Assembly (NCBI GenBank): GCA_021372615.1
Contig: JAJFUB010000074.1
Location: forward strand, 1 to 64,000
Length of the DNA: 64,000 bases
Direction: 5' to 3'
Source: a bacterium
GTDB lineage: Bacteria > Armatimonadota > Zipacnadia > Zipacnadales > UBA11051
The notes under the pieces are model-generated. The model made no database searches. It was given only the letters and a program-made list of their open reading frames with translations, and had not been told where the DNA came from. The position numbers and the translations under genes are program-made. Below, piece after piece: positions 50,746-59,407 of this stretch (the first letter of the stretch is position 1; every line of letters begins with the position of its first letter).

Positions 50746-51771
50746 GTGGGCAAGTTCATGAAGGACCTGCTGGAGGCCCCATGGTACGAGGCTGACCCGG
50801 CCCTGTGGGTGCAGCGACGGGAGAAGATCCAGGAGGCGTTTGTGGGGCTGCTGGGCGACAGCGATGTGGTTCCACCCGCCGACCCTGGTCTGCAGTGGCA
50901 CGAGGAGACGCGGGAGGATGGCTTGACCATCCGCAAGCTCAGCTTCCTGTCCGAGCCGGAGGACCGCATCTACGCCTACCTGGTCGTTCCAGACGGCCTG
51001 ACTGGGCCGGCGCCCGCGGTCGTGTGCATCCACGGCACGACCGCCGACGCCAAGGAGGCGTGCTTGGGGCGTGGGGAGAAGCCCGGCGGCTCCAACGGCA
51101 CCGCCATAGACCTGGCCCGCCGGGGTTTTGTCACCCTCTCCCCCGACCACTTCTGCGCGGGCGAGCGACTCAAGCCGGGCGAGGCGCCCTATGATCCCCG
51201 CCCCTTCTACGCGCGCCACCCGCAGTGGAGTGAGATGGGCAAGGACATCTACGACCACCAGCTCTGCCTGGATGTGCTGCAGGGACTTCCCGAGGTGGAT
51301 GGCAGCCGGCTCGGGTGCATCGGGCACTCCCTCGGCGGCTATGGGTCGGTCTTCCTCGCGGCGATGGATGAACGCATCCGGGCGGGGGTGTCCAGTTGCG
51401 GCATTACCCTGTGGGCCGCCGACCCGCTGAAGTTCAACTGGTCGCGCTTCCACGCCGGGGAGTATGTCCACTTCCCGAAGCTGCGCGACTTCTGGCGCAA
51501 GGGCCTGCCCGCGCCGGTGGACTTCCACGAGATCATGGCCCTCATCGCCCCGCGCGCGTTCCTGAACGTCAGCGCGGTCGGCAATGATAGCTGCTTCCCG
51601 ATCTTTGAGCCGTTCGCGGAACTGTACTGCCAGGTGGAGAGCGTCTACAAGATGCTGGGCGCGGAGGGCAAGTTCGCCTGCCACTTCCACTCGTCGGGGC
51701 ACTCGTTCAACGCCTCGCCGCGTGGGCTGGCGTATGCGTGGCTGGAGGAACAGCTCGGTGCCGATGGCTGA
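50746..51771 (+). CDS. Alpha/beta hydrolase (dienelactone hydrolase/acetyl-esterase-like)
   Basis: GTG 50746 has GGAGG at 50735-50739. The 341-residue protein has AVVCIHGTTAD (oxyanion region), GFVTLSPDHFCAGE, the nucleophile elbow GHSLGGYG (Ser ~193), a candidate Asp in SAVGNDSCFP and His in SSGHSFN. It resembles acetyl xylan or cephalosporin-C deacetylases without a signal peptide, so an intracellular deacylase of oligosaccharides is likely. It is 21 nt after the glycosidase-like gene. Confidence 0.8.
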   Translation: MGKFMKDLLEAPWYEADPALWVQRREKIQEAFVGLLGDSDVVPPADPGLQWHEETREDGLTIRKLSFLSEPEDRIYAYLVVPDGLTGPAPAVVCIHGTTADAKEACLGRGEKPGGSNGTAIDLARRGFVTLSPDHFCAGERLKPGEAPYDPRPFYARHPQWSEMGKDIYDHQLCLDVLQGLPEVDGSRLGCIGHSLGGYGSVFLAAMDERIRAGVSSCGITLWAADPLKFNWSRFHAGEYVHFPKLRDFWRKGLPAPVDFHEIMALIAPRAFLNVSAVGNDSCFPIFEPFAELYCQVESVYKMLGAEGKFACHFHSSGHSFNASPRGLAYAWLEEQLGADG

Positions 51772-51859
51772 TGGCGCCACACGGCAGGGGCACATGGAGC
51801 AGGGCCGGCCGATGGGCGGAGGAAGGCCGTGGGGGCCATGGCGGAATGAGGGAGAGCAC

Positions 51860-52888
51860 ATGGTTACACCTATGGGTGGGGTTACACTCCGCGGCGGGTC
51901 AGTGATGACCATCACGATGGTCGAGCCGCCGCAGGAGGATGTGGCGCAGCGGCTTCTGCACTTCCTGGAGCACAAGGACAACGACAGCTACCGCGGCATC
52001 CGGCAACGGCTGGAGGGCATGTACGCGTCGCACTGCCTGGACCGCTACTTCATCGGCGAGGTGGAGGGGCGGATCGTGGGGCACGTCTGGTACGGTCTGC
52101 CACGCGGCGGCGCGGGCGAGCCCACGTGGGGCGTCGGTAACTTCGGGCATGTCTATACCGAGCCCGAGTGGCGCGGCCAGGGCATCGCCTCCGAGATCGT
52201 GCGCGTGCTGGTAGACCACTTCAACGCCGAGCCGCAGGGCAAGTGCTTGCTGTGCTCCGCCAGCGCCCAGTCCGGCCGCATCTACCGCAAGTACGGCTTC
52301 GAGTTCATCCCCCCGACCGCGGAGTCCGGCGCGATGGGGCTGGTCAAGGGCGAGACCTTCGCCGAGTTGGAGCAGCGCTACTTCGCGCCGGACCGGCCGG
52401 TGCACGTGCGCGAGGGACACGTCGGCCACCGGCACGATGTGGACCGGATGATGGACTTCTCCCCGGCCTGGATCGAGGCCCGCCGGCACTGGCACCCCGC
52501 GTTCCTCAGCAGCAGCGTGCCCACGTACATGGCCGCGCTGCACAAGGTCGAGGACGGGCGCGGGCTGCTGACCGTGCTGCAGACCGAGGATGGCAGCGTG
52601 CTGGGCTATGCGACCGTGCTCAACCTCGGGTCGCCCTACGAGGCAAACCTGCGAACGCTGGACTTCGCCGTCCACCCGCACTACCTGGACCAGGCCGGGA
52701 CGCTGCTGACCGAGACGCTCACCATGGCGCAGCAGGAGGGCCTCCCCCGCCCCCACGCCTTCGTCGCCGCCTGCGACGAGAGCAAGCTCGCGGCGCTGCG
52801 GGAGGCGGGCTTCAGCGTCAGCCACACCTTCACCGGAGCCTTCGTCCTCGGCGGCACGGCGCATGATCTGCTGATGCTGCAGAGCTGA
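51860..52888 (+). CDS. Tandem GNAT-domain N-acetyltransferase-like protein
   Basis: ATG 51860 follows GGGAGAG; ATG 51905 would start closer to the fold. The 342-residue protein has an N-terminal GNAT with YTEPEWRGQGIASEIVRVLVDHF (acetyl-CoA loop RGQGIA) and AQSGRIYRKYGFEF, and a C-terminal GNAT-like half (LGYATVLNLGSPYEANLRTLDFAVHPHYLDQAGTLLTETL) where the RxxGxG loop is missing (YLDQAGT), so only the first half probably binds acetyl-CoA. The substrate is unknown. Confidence 0.8.
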   Translation: MVTPMGGVTLRGGSVMTITMVEPPQEDVAQRLLHFLEHKDNDSYRGIRQRLEGMYASHCLDRYFIGEVEGRIVGHVWYGLPRGGAGEPTWGVGNFGHVYTEPEWRGQGIASEIVRVLVDHFNAEPQGKCLLCSASAQSGRIYRKYGFEFIPPTAESGAMGLVKGETFAELEQRYFAPDRPVHVREGHVGHRHDVDRMMDFSPAWIEARRHWHPAFLSSSVPTYMAALHKVEDGRGLLTVLQTEDGSVLGYATVLNLGSPYEANLRTLDFAVHPHYLDQAGTLLTETLTMAQQEGLPRPHAFVAACDESKLAALREAGFSVSHTFTGAFVLGGTAHDLLMLQS

Positions 52889-52902
52889 CCAAGGGGTGAG
52901 TG

Positions 52903-53838
52903 ATGGCTCGCTTTGCCCGTGTCTCTGTTGTCGCCTACCCGGCCTGCGCCGGTGGGCCAGACTGGATCGAGCGCACGCGCGAGTCGGTCATCGCCCACCT
53001 GCGCGAGGCGGGGCGGGCCAGGCCCGACCTCGTCGTGTTCCCCGAGGGCCTCAACTGCCGTGGCCACACGCGCGAGCTGTGGTGGGAGGTGGCCGAGCCC
53101 ATCCCGGGCCCGACGTTCGCGGCTGTCGCTGAGGTGGCGGCGGAACTGGGGTGTTTCGTCGTGCTGCCACTGATCGAGCACGCGGGGACGCATTTGCTCA
53201 ACACGGCGGCCTTCATCGGGCGCGACGGCGGCCTGGTCGGCAAGTACCACAAGATCATGCCGACGATGATGGAACTGGAGTTCGGCGTGCGCCCGGGCAC
53301 CGAGGCGCCGGCCTTCACGCTGGACTTCGGCCGCGTTGGCGCCGCCATCTGCTTCGACATCCACTACGACCATGTCGGACGCATGCTGGCCGACAGCGGG
53401 TGCGAACTGGTGTGCTTCGTGGCGCAGACGCGCGGCGGCGACCGCCTGCTGCACTGGGTGCGTGACTACGGGTATTACATCGCGACGAGCTACCCGGAGA
53501 TGTCGTACCTCGTGGACATGGCCGGGCGCTTCCTGGGCCAGACGGGGTGGGAGATGGACCAGGTGCGGGCCGGCCTCGTCCCGCCCATCTGCTCGGCGGT
53601 CATCAACATGGACCGTATGCTCTTCCACCTGGCTGGCAACCAGGACAAGTTCCCCGAGATACTCAAGAAGTACGGCCCCGGTGTGGAGATCGAGATCCAC
53701 TACCCCGAGGCCCACTGCACGATCGCTTCGCTCATGGATGACGTGACGGTGGAGGACCTCGTGGCGGAGTTCGAGTTGGAACCGTGGGTGGACTACCTCA
53801 ACCGCTGCCGGCGGGTGCGGGAGGAGCATCTGCCGTGA
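52903..53838 (+). CDS. Carbon-nitrogen hydrolase (nitrilase superfamily)
   Basis: ATG 52903 with AAGGGG 6 nt upstream gives 311 residues. The catalytic triad is visible: Glu in VVFPEGLN (~49), Lys in GKYHKIMP (~127) and Cys in AAICFDIHYD (~154). The enzyme hydrolyses a C-N bond (amidase, beta-ureidopropionase or carbamoylase type); the pocket cannot be read from sequence. It ends 21 nt before the convergent DapA-like gene with no clear terminator between. Confidence 0.88.
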   Translation: MARFARVSVVAYPACAGGPDWIERTRESVIAHLREAGRARPDLVVFPEGLNCRGHTRELWWEVAEPIPGPTFAAVAEVAAELGCFVVLPLIEHAGTHLLNTAAFIGRDGGLVGKYHKIMPTMMELEFGVRPGTEAPAFTLDFGRVGAAICFDIHYDHVGRMLADSGCELVCFVAQTRGGDRLLHWVRDYGYYIATSYPEMSYLVDMAGRFLGQTGWEMDQVRAGLVPPICSAVINMDRMLFHLAGNQDKFPEILKKYGPGVEIEIHYPEAHCTIASLMDDVTVEDLVAEFELEPWVDYLNRCRRVREEHLP

Positions 53839-53859
53839 GGGTGCCTGGCGCTCGATCCG

Positions 53860-54753
53860 CTACAGCAGCCCGTTGCGCTTCAGGATCGCCTCGATTGCCG
53901 CGTCCTGCTCGGGCGTCGTGGGCGTGAACGGGTGCGAGGTGTAGGGCTCGCACAGGCCCAGCAGCGACATCGCCTTCTTCAGCCCCGACAGCGCGCTGCC
54001 AGGCTTGGTGAAGAAGACCGTGGTGACATCGGACACCACGGGCTGCAGCTTGCGCACGGCCGGGACATCGCCTCGCGCCGCCGCCTCATACAGCTCCACG
54101 CACAGCTTCGGGCACAGGTTGCAGATGCCCAGCAGGCCGCCGTCGCCGCCCATCAGCACACTGGCCCCGACGAAGAACTCCGAGCCGTTGAGCACCGTGA
54201 AGTCCGTATCCTTCATGCGGTGGATCAGGTCGAAGTGCAGGATCGGGTCCACGGCGCTGTCCTTGACGCCGTGGATGTTCGGGTGGTGGGACAGCTCCTG
54301 CAGCGTGTCGGCCGAGAGCGGCACCTGGGTGCGCTGGGGCACGTTGTAGATGTACAGCGGGATCGGGCAGGCGTCCGCCAGGCCGGTGAAGAAGCGGACG
54401 GCTTCCGCGCCCGCGTGGACGTAGTAGTACGGGAGCGTGGCCACGGCGGCTTCGGCGCCCAGGTCGGCGGCGATCTTCGCCCGGTCTATGGCGCGGGCGG
54501 TGCCGACATCGGCCACGTGCGCCAGGATCGGCACGCGATGGTTGACCTCGTCTATGACCCATTCGTGCAGTTGGCGCCAGTCCTCATCCCGCAGGATCGG
54601 CCCCTCGCCGGTCGAGCCGCCCACGAAGAAGCCGCTCACCCCGCCCTCAAGCTGGTACTGCACCAGCTTGCGGATACCGGCCTCGTCGGGCCGCCCGTCC
54701 TCCAGCAGCGGTGTCGCCAGCGCCGGCACGATGCCCTTCAACTTCTCAGCCAT
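53860..54753 (-). CDS. DapA-family class I aldolase/lyase (dihydrodipicolinate synthase-like)
   Basis: The 297-residue protein is a full-length DapA/NanA-type TIM barrel: VGGSTGEGP (~44-52), YIYNVPQRTQ (Tyr ~138) and the Schiff-base Lys in GVKDSA (~167). NVPQRT matches the active-site Tyr region of this superfamily; GGSTGEG is GlyGlySerThrGlyGlu as in N-acetylneuraminate lyases and 2-keto-deoxy-sugar aldolases rather than GTTGE of DapA. With no lysine genes near, a sugar-acid aldolase, perhaps for sialate or keto-deoxy acids, is more likely than lysine synthesis. It is divergent from dppA with 96 nt between. Confidence 0.85.
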   Translation of the reverse strand: MAEKLKGIVPALATPLLEDGRPDEAGIRKLVQYQLEGGVSGFFVGGSTGEGPILRDEDWRQLHEWVIDEVNHRVPILAHVADVGTARAIDRAKIAADLGAEAAVATLPYYYVHAGAEAVRFFTGLADACPIPLYIYNVPQRTQVPLSADTLQELSHHPNIHGVKDSAVDPILHFDLIHRMKDTDFTVLNGSEFFVGASVLMGGDGGLLGICNLCPKLCVELYEAAARGDVPAVRKLQPVVSDVTTVFFTKPGSALSGLKKAMSLLGLCEPYTSHPFTPTTPEQDAAIEAILKRNGLL

Positions 54754-54849
54754 GGGTCTCTCTCCTCACGTCCTGCCATCTTCTGAGTGCTCTGCGACAG
54801 GAGTTTCGCCGCGGGCGGGCGAACCCCTCTTCCACAGGAGGAGAACCCC

Positions 54850-55632
54850 ATGCGCGTGTACATTCTGACCGACCTCGAAGGCGTCTCGGGCCTGACGATG
54901 TGGAGCCAGTGCGGCCCCGACGGCGGCGACGCCTACCAGATGGCACGGCGGCTGCTGATGGGCGATGTCAACGCGGCCGTGGACGGCTGCTACGACGGCG
55001 GCGCCACGGAAGTCGTGGTGCTCGACGGTCACGGCTGGCCCTGCAACATGCACCCGGAGCTGATGCACCCGGGGGCCGAGTACCTCTGCGGCCGTGGCTT
55101 CCCCCGAGGCTGGGACATGGACCGCAGCTTCGACCTGGGGATGCAGGTCGGCGCCCATTCCATGAACCGCACGAAGGACGGCGTGCTGTGCCACACCCAG
55201 AACCACGCGACCGACGCCCGCTACTGGTACAACGGGCGGGAGATGGGCGAGTTGGGCCAGGGCGCCATCGAGATGGCCCACTTCGGCTTCCCCTGCGTGT
55301 TCGTCAGCGGCGATGTGGCGGCATGTCGGGAGGCGAAGGAGTTCTTCGGCGAGCACTGCGTCACGGTCGCCGTCAAGCAGGGCCTGGGGCGGCAGTGCGC
55401 GCGGCTCATGGCGCCGGCGAAGACGCGCGAGCTGATCCGCGCGGGCGCCTGCGAAGCGATGAAGCGCGGCCAGCAGGTGCCGCTCTTCACCATTGAGTTC
55501 CCCGCGCGGGCGCGGCTGGAGGCGCTCGAGGAGCGCGCGCCGGACGAATGGACCTGGGAGCAGATCGAGGCCGCCCCGCACCGCGTGCATGAGGGCGTGT
55601 GCGAGACGGCGCTGGATATCTACGGCTTCTGA
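54850..55632 (+). CDS. M55 family D-aminopeptidase (DppA-like)
   Basis: ATG 54850 follows GGAGGAG. The 260-residue protein has the zinc ligands of DppA: TDLEGVSG (Asp8, Glu10), DGHGW (His ~60) and VGAHSM (His ~104), and AVKQGLGRQCARL with HxxR-type closing. DppA enzymes release D-amino acids from D-Ala-containing peptides, from peptidoglycan turnover, in the cytoplasm. A lone gene; the next gene follows after 46 nt. Confidence 0.88.
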   Translation: MRVYILTDLEGVSGLTMWSQCGPDGGDAYQMARRLLMGDVNAAVDGCYDGGATEVVVLDGHGWPCNMHPELMHPGAEYLCGRGFPRGWDMDRSFDLGMQVGAHSMNRTKDGVLCHTQNHATDARYWYNGREMGELGQGAIEMAHFGFPCVFVSGDVAACREAKEFFGEHCVTVAVKQGLGRQCARLMAPAKTRELIRAGACEAMKRGQQVPLFTIEFPARARLEALEERAPDEWTWEQIEAAPHRVHEGVCETALDIYGF

Positions 55633-55678
55633 ACCACGGGAACGGTGAGGCGGGAACCCGGGGGGACGTGAGGGTAGC

Positions 55679-56341
55679 ATGGGTTCGGCCTGGCGCTACC
55701 GACTGCAGGGCGCAGTGGCGATGCTGGTGGTGCTGCTCGTGGCCACCATCGTCTACTACTGGGTCGGCTCCGGCTGGTTCACCTACCTGGGCTGGAAGCC
55801 GCGGGTGGTGGATGTCACCGCGCCGGCCCAGTACCCACTGGCCACGCCCCGGAACGACATCCCCGGCCTGAGCAACTTCGCCCGCGTGTCGCGCAACCTC
55901 TACCGCGGTGCTGATGCCGACGCCGCCGGCTACCGCATGCTCAAGCTGATGGGGGTGCGCACAATCGTGGACCTGCAGGAGTTCCACAGCGACCGGCAGG
56001 CCCTGCAAGGCCTCGGCCTGCGCTACGTGCACATTCCCATGAACCCCTCCGAGCTGGACGATGACGAGGTCGCGGCCTTTCTGCAGGTCGTGCGCGACCC
56101 GGACTGCCAGCCGGTGTTCGTCCACTGCAAGGCCGGGTCGGACCGCACGGGAACGGTGGTGGCGATCTACCGGGTGATGGAACAGCACTGGCCCCCCGAG
56201 CAGGCTGCGCTGGAGTTGCCGCGCTTCGGCTTCCACGAGATCTTCGTCCCCCTGCAGGAGTACCTCAAGGAGCTTGATCGCGGCAAGCTGAACAGCCTTG
56301 CCGCCACCCAGCCCCCGCCGCAAGTCGTCATCATCCCCTGA
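55679..56341 (+). CDS. Membrane-anchored dual-specificity phosphatase
   Basis: The 220-residue protein has one N-terminal membrane helix (VAMLVVLLVATIVYYWVG) and a dual-specificity phosphatase domain: LYRGADADAAGYRMLKLMG, VRTIVDLQEFHSD and the P-loop VFVHCKAGSDRTGTVVAIYR (catalytic Cys and Arg). It may dephosphorylate proteins, inositol phosphates or sugar phosphates on the outer face of the inner membrane. It ends before the sulfate promoter at 56384, so it is not part of that operon. Confidence 0.85.
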   Translation: MGSAWRYRLQGAVAMLVVLLVATIVYYWVGSGWFTYLGWKPRVVDVTAPAQYPLATPRNDIPGLSNFARVSRNLYRGADADAAGYRMLKLMGVRTIVDLQEFHSDRQALQGLGLRYVHIPMNPSELDDDEVAAFLQVVRDPDCQPVFVHCKAGSDRTGTVVAIYRVMEQHWPPEQAALELPRFGFHEIFVPLQEYLKELDRGKLNSLAATQPPPQVVIIP

Positions 56342-56383
56342 GAGCGCCGCCGCGCTGCCGAGCGCCGTCGTGCCCCCACACGA

Positions 56384-56413
56384 TTGACAGGCGGACCCCT
56401 GTGGCACTACAAT
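56384..56413 (+). promoter_or_regulatory. Consensus promoter of the sulfate transport operon
   Basis: TTGACA (56384-56389), 18-nt spacer, TACAAT (56408-56413); start codon at 56452, leader ~32 nt. The leader has no visible hairpin or riboswitch. Confidence 0.85.
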
Positions 56414-56451
56414 CAGGCTCTAATCTGAGTGCATAGCCGGAGATTGTCTCG

Positions 56452-57531
56452 ATGCGTCAGTTTCGTCTTCCTGTTGCGCTGTCATTGCTACTTGGCTTCA
56501 GTGTCCTGCTCTTCGCCGGTTGCCCCCGCACCAACGCGCCCTCGTCCAGCGGACCGGCGGCCGCCACCGAACCTACCGCACCGAGCGGTGGCACGGTGTC
56601 GCTGACGCTGGCCGCCTACACCGTGCCCAAAGAGGCCTATCAGAAGGTCGTCATCCCCGCCTTCCAGGCGTACTGGAAGCAGAAGACGGGGCAGGAAGTG
56701 AAGTTCGTCGAGTCCTACGAGGCCAGCGGGGCGCAGAGCCGCGCCATCTGTGCGGGCCTGGAGGCCGATGTGGCCTGCCTGTCGCTGGCGGCCGATGTGG
56801 ACCGCATCAAGGACAAGGGCCTCATCACCCACGACTGGACCGCCGCCGACCACGGGGGGATGATCACCCACTCCGTCGTGGCGCTGGGGGTGCGGGTGGG
56901 CAATCCGAAGCACATCACCGGCGACTGGGAGAGCCTCGCCCGGCCCGGCGTCGAGGTGCTGTGCCCCAACCCGGAGACCTCGGGCGGGGCCCAGTGGGAT
57001 GTCAACGCGATCTACGGTGGGGCCCTGAAGCGCAGCGAGAAGCAGGGCAAGAGGGACGAGACATACGCGGCCGACCTGCTCCGGCGCATCCGCCAGAACA
57101 TCAAGGTCATGGATAAGAGCGGTCGCGCCTCGATGACCACCTTTGAGACCGGCGTGGGCGATGTCGTCATCACCTACGAGAACGAGCTGAAGCTGCGCAA
57201 CCTGCAGGCCCACAAGTACGACGTGATCCTGCCGGACGCCACGTTGCTCATCGAGAACCCCGCCGCGCTGGTGGACGTCAACGCCGACAAGCACGGCGTG
57301 CGCCAGGTCGCCGAGGCGTTCGTCAGGTTCCTGTGGACCGCCGCAGCCCAGCGCGGCTTCGCGCAGCATGGCTTCCGGTCCGTGGACCCGGCTGTCGCCA
57401 GGGAGTTCGCGGACCAGTACCCCGTGCCGCCGCAGCTCTTCACCATGGAGTACCTGGGCGGCTGGGATACCGTCAACAAGACCATCTACGGCCCCGACGG
57501 CCTGTGGGCCAGGATTGGTCGCGAGCAGTAG
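56452..57531 (+). CDS. Sulfate/thiosulfate ABC transporter substrate-binding lipoprotein
   Basis: The 359-residue protein has a lipoprotein signal (lipobox LFAGC, Cys 24) and the Sbp/CysP fold: YTVPKEAYQKVVIPAFQAYWKQKTG, ESYEASGAQSRAI (anion-binding loop), ADVACLSLAADVDRI, NPETSGGAQWDVNAIYGG and GVGDVVITYENE. These are the conserved sulfate-binding motifs of CysP/Sbp. It brings sulfate to the permeases encoded directly downstream. A lipid-anchored form is unusual for Gram-negative Sbp, but is normal where the binding protein is tethered. Confidence 0.9.
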   Translation: MRQFRLPVALSLLLGFSVLLFAGCPRTNAPSSSGPAAATEPTAPSGGTVSLTLAAYTVPKEAYQKVVIPAFQAYWKQKTGQEVKFVESYEASGAQSRAICAGLEADVACLSLAADVDRIKDKGLITHDWTAADHGGMITHSVVALGVRVGNPKHITGDWESLARPGVEVLCPNPETSGGAQWDVNAIYGGALKRSEKQGKRDETYAADLLRRIRQNIKVMDKSGRASMTTFETGVGDVVITYENELKLRNLQAHKYDVILPDATLLIENPAALVDVNADKHGVRQVAEAFVRFLWTAAAQRGFAQHGFRSVDPAVAREFADQYPVPPQLFTMEYLGGWDTVNKTIYGPDGLWARIGREQ

Positions 57532-57558
57532 CGTCCGAGCCAAGAGAGCAGACGTGTC

Positions 57559-58407
57559 GTGACAGCCATTGCGCGAGACATCACGAACCGGGGGCGGAGC
57601 GGCAACGTGGCCGCCTACGGCCTCCGCGCCGTGGCCGTGGGCTACGTGGGCCTCCTGGTCGTGTTGCCGCTGCTGGCGGTTGTCGCGGCGGCGGGCCGCA
57701 TGCCGCTGCCTCAGCTCTGGCGCCACCTGACGGAGCCGGAGGCGCTGCACGCCCTGGCGCTTACCGTGGCCGCCGCGCTGCTGGTGGCGGGGCTGAGCCT
57801 GGTCACCGGCACCGCCATCGCGTACGTGCTGGTGCGGTACCGCTTCCCCGGCAAGTCCCTGCTCAACTCGCTCATTGACCTCCCCTTCGCCATCCCCACA
57901 GTCGTGACGGGTCTGATGCTGGTCGTGCTGTACGGCCCGCAGAGCCTGCTCGGCGGCTTCCTGGGGGCGCACGGCGTCCAGATCATGTACGCCCGGCCGG
58001 GCATCGTGCTGGCCCTGCTGTTCGTGACCTTCCCCTTTGTCGTCCGTGCCGTGCAGCCGGTGTTGCAGGAGATGGACCTGGAGACCGAGGAGGCGGCTCA
58101 GACGCTGGGAGCCGGCGGGTGGCTCATCTTCCGGCGGATCACATTGCCGACCATCATGCCGGCGCTGGCCACGGGCGTGACGCTGACGTTTGCCCGCGCC
58201 CTGGGCGAGTTCGGCTCCATTGTCATCGTCTCGGGCAACATCCCGCTCAAGACGCAGGTGGCCTCGGTGTATGTGTACGGCCAGGTGGAGAGCTGGCAGC
58301 CGGAGGCGGCGACCGCCATGTCGCTGGTGCTGCTCCTGGCCTCGCTGGCGTTCCTCGTGGCGGCGGACTTGCTGCAGCGGCGGCGGGTGAGGCGCCATGA
58401 GCGCTGA
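57559..58407 (+). CDS. cysT: Sulfate ABC transporter permease, CysT/CysU type
   Basis: GTG 57559; 282 residues with six membrane helices and the EAA loop LETEEAAQTLGAGGWLIFRRITLP. PFAIPTVVTGLMLV and ARALGEFGSIVIVSGNIP are characteristic of CysT. It overlaps cysW by 11 nt and forms the heterodimeric channel with it. Confidence 0.9.
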   Translation: MTAIARDITNRGRSGNVAAYGLRAVAVGYVGLLVVLPLLAVVAAAGRMPLPQLWRHLTEPEALHALALTVAAALLVAGLSLVTGTAIAYVLVRYRFPGKSLLNSLIDLPFAIPTVVTGLMLVVLYGPQSLLGGFLGAHGVQIMYARPGIVLALLFVTFPFVVRAVQPVLQEMDLETEEAAQTLGAGGWLIFRRITLPTIMPALATGVTLTFARALGEFGSIVIVSGNIPLKTQVASVYVYGQVESWQPEAATAMSLVLLLASLAFLVAADLLQRRRVRRHER

Positions 58408-59407
58408 AGCCATCACGGTGCTCCGGGGCGGCCCCGGCAGCGGCCGAGACCGGGCGCGCGGCCCCCTCATCGGGGGCACGTGGCTGTACTTCGCCCTCCT
58501 GATCTTGCTGCCCGTGGTCTGGATGCTCAAGGAGGCGGCAGCCCAGGGCCCCGCGCTCTTCCTGCGGCAACTGAGCCGCCCCGAGGCCCTGCACGCCTTC
58601 GGGCTCACGGCCCTGCTGACCATCGGGGCGGTGGTGCTGAACACCTGCTTCGGGGTGGTGGTGGCGGTCGTGCTGGTGCGCCAGCGGTTCCGGGGCCGCA
58701 GCCTGCTCAACGCCCTGGTGGACCTGCCCTTCGCCCTCTCGCCGGTCATCGCCGGGTACATGCTGATCCTGCTTTTCGGGCAGGGCGGCTGGCTGGCCCC
58801 GGGCGTCGAGCGTCTCGGCCTGAAGGTGGCCTTCGCGCTGCCGGGGATGCTCCTGGCGACAGTGTTCGTGACGCTGCCGTTCGTGATCCGCGAGGTGGGG
58901 CCGGTGCTGGCGGCGGTGGGGCGCGAGCAGGACGAGGCCGCCTACACGCTCGGCGCCGGGCGGCTGTACACCTTCTGGCGCATCACGCTGCCCTCGATCA
59001 AGTGGGGGTTGCTGTATGGCGTCACACTGACCATCGCCCGCGCCATCGGCGAGTTCGGCGCGGTGCTGGTCATCTCAGGCAACATCATCGGCCGGACGCA
59101 GACTGCCACGCTGCTCATCCACCAGGCCTGCGTGGACTTCGACCCGAACGCCGCCTTCGCCGCGGCCGCGGTGCTGGCGCTGGTCTCGTTCCTGGTGCTG
59201 ATCGCGTCCGAGATCATCCGCACGCGCGCCGAGGTCGCCGGCGAGAGCGGCGCCTCCACATCAGTAGCGCGGGCGGCCTCGCCCGCGCGCCGGGGACGGG
59301 CAGGCGAGGCCGCCTGCCCTACTGGCGACACTCGGCCCGCTACGGGCCCTCATACCGATACCGGAAGCGGCCCTGACGAGGGGACGCCCTCTACCCACCA
59401 TGACTGA
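58397..59407 (+). CDS. cysW: Sulfate ABC transporter permease, CysW type, with repeat-derived C-terminal tail
   Basis: The 336-residue protein has six membrane helices and an EAA loop ([25 protein letters not shown]), with [17 protein letters not shown]. Normal CysW ends near residue 280; here ~50 extra residues (Ala/Arg/Pro-rich, starting [16 protein letters not shown]) are encoded by the double-hairpin repeat at 59262-59325 and the sequence after it. The stop overlaps the start of the ATPase gene by 8 nt, so the reading frame through the repeat is kept. The tail should be cytoplasmic and is unlikely to carry function, but shows the repeat can be carried in coding DNA. Confidence 0.88.
   Translation: MSAEAITVLRGGPGSGRDRARGPLIGGTWLYFALLILLPVVWMLKEAAAQGPALFLRQLSRPEALHAFGLTALLTIGAVVLNTCFGVVVAVVLVRQRFRGRSLLNALVDLPFALSPVIAGYMLILLFGQGGWLAPGVERLGLKVAFALPGMLLATVFVTLPFVIREVGPVLAAVGREQDEAAYTLGAGRLYTFWRITLPSIKWGLLYGVTLTIARAIGEFGAVLVISGNIIGRTQTATLLIHQACVDFDPNAAFAAAAVLALVSFLVLIASEIIRTRAEVAGESGASTSVARAASPARRGRAGEAACPTGDTRPATGPHTDTGSGPDEGTPSTHHD
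59262..59325. repeat. Double-hairpin repeat, copy 3, inside the cysW coding region
   Basis: CAGTA, hairpin GCGCGGGCG-GCCT, 9-nt spacer, hairpin GGGCAGGCG-AGGC, TACTGG: the same units as copy 1, with a longer spacer. It is translated in frame in the cysW tail without a stop. Confidence 0.85.

Noticed and set aside
49090-51981. A 963-codon open frame on the minus strand
   Set aside because: It runs antisense to the glycosidase-like and esterase genes and into the GNAT gene, has a His/Val/Gly/Arg-rich composition with no domain, and is a high-GC shadow. The same holds for long frames at 7895-9811 (-), 11026-13242 (+), 42746-44749 (-), 46478-48592 (-) and 56488-58761 (-).
7540-54830. Shared short segment TCGCCGCGGGCGGGCG near 7545 and 54807
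   Set aside because: A single ~19-nt match of very GC-rich sequence in two leaders; could be chance or a decayed repeat, so not called as an element.
56414-56451. Riboswitch before the sulfate operon
   Set aside because: The leader is only ~32 nt, too short for a SAM-type riboswitch, and shows no conserved core.
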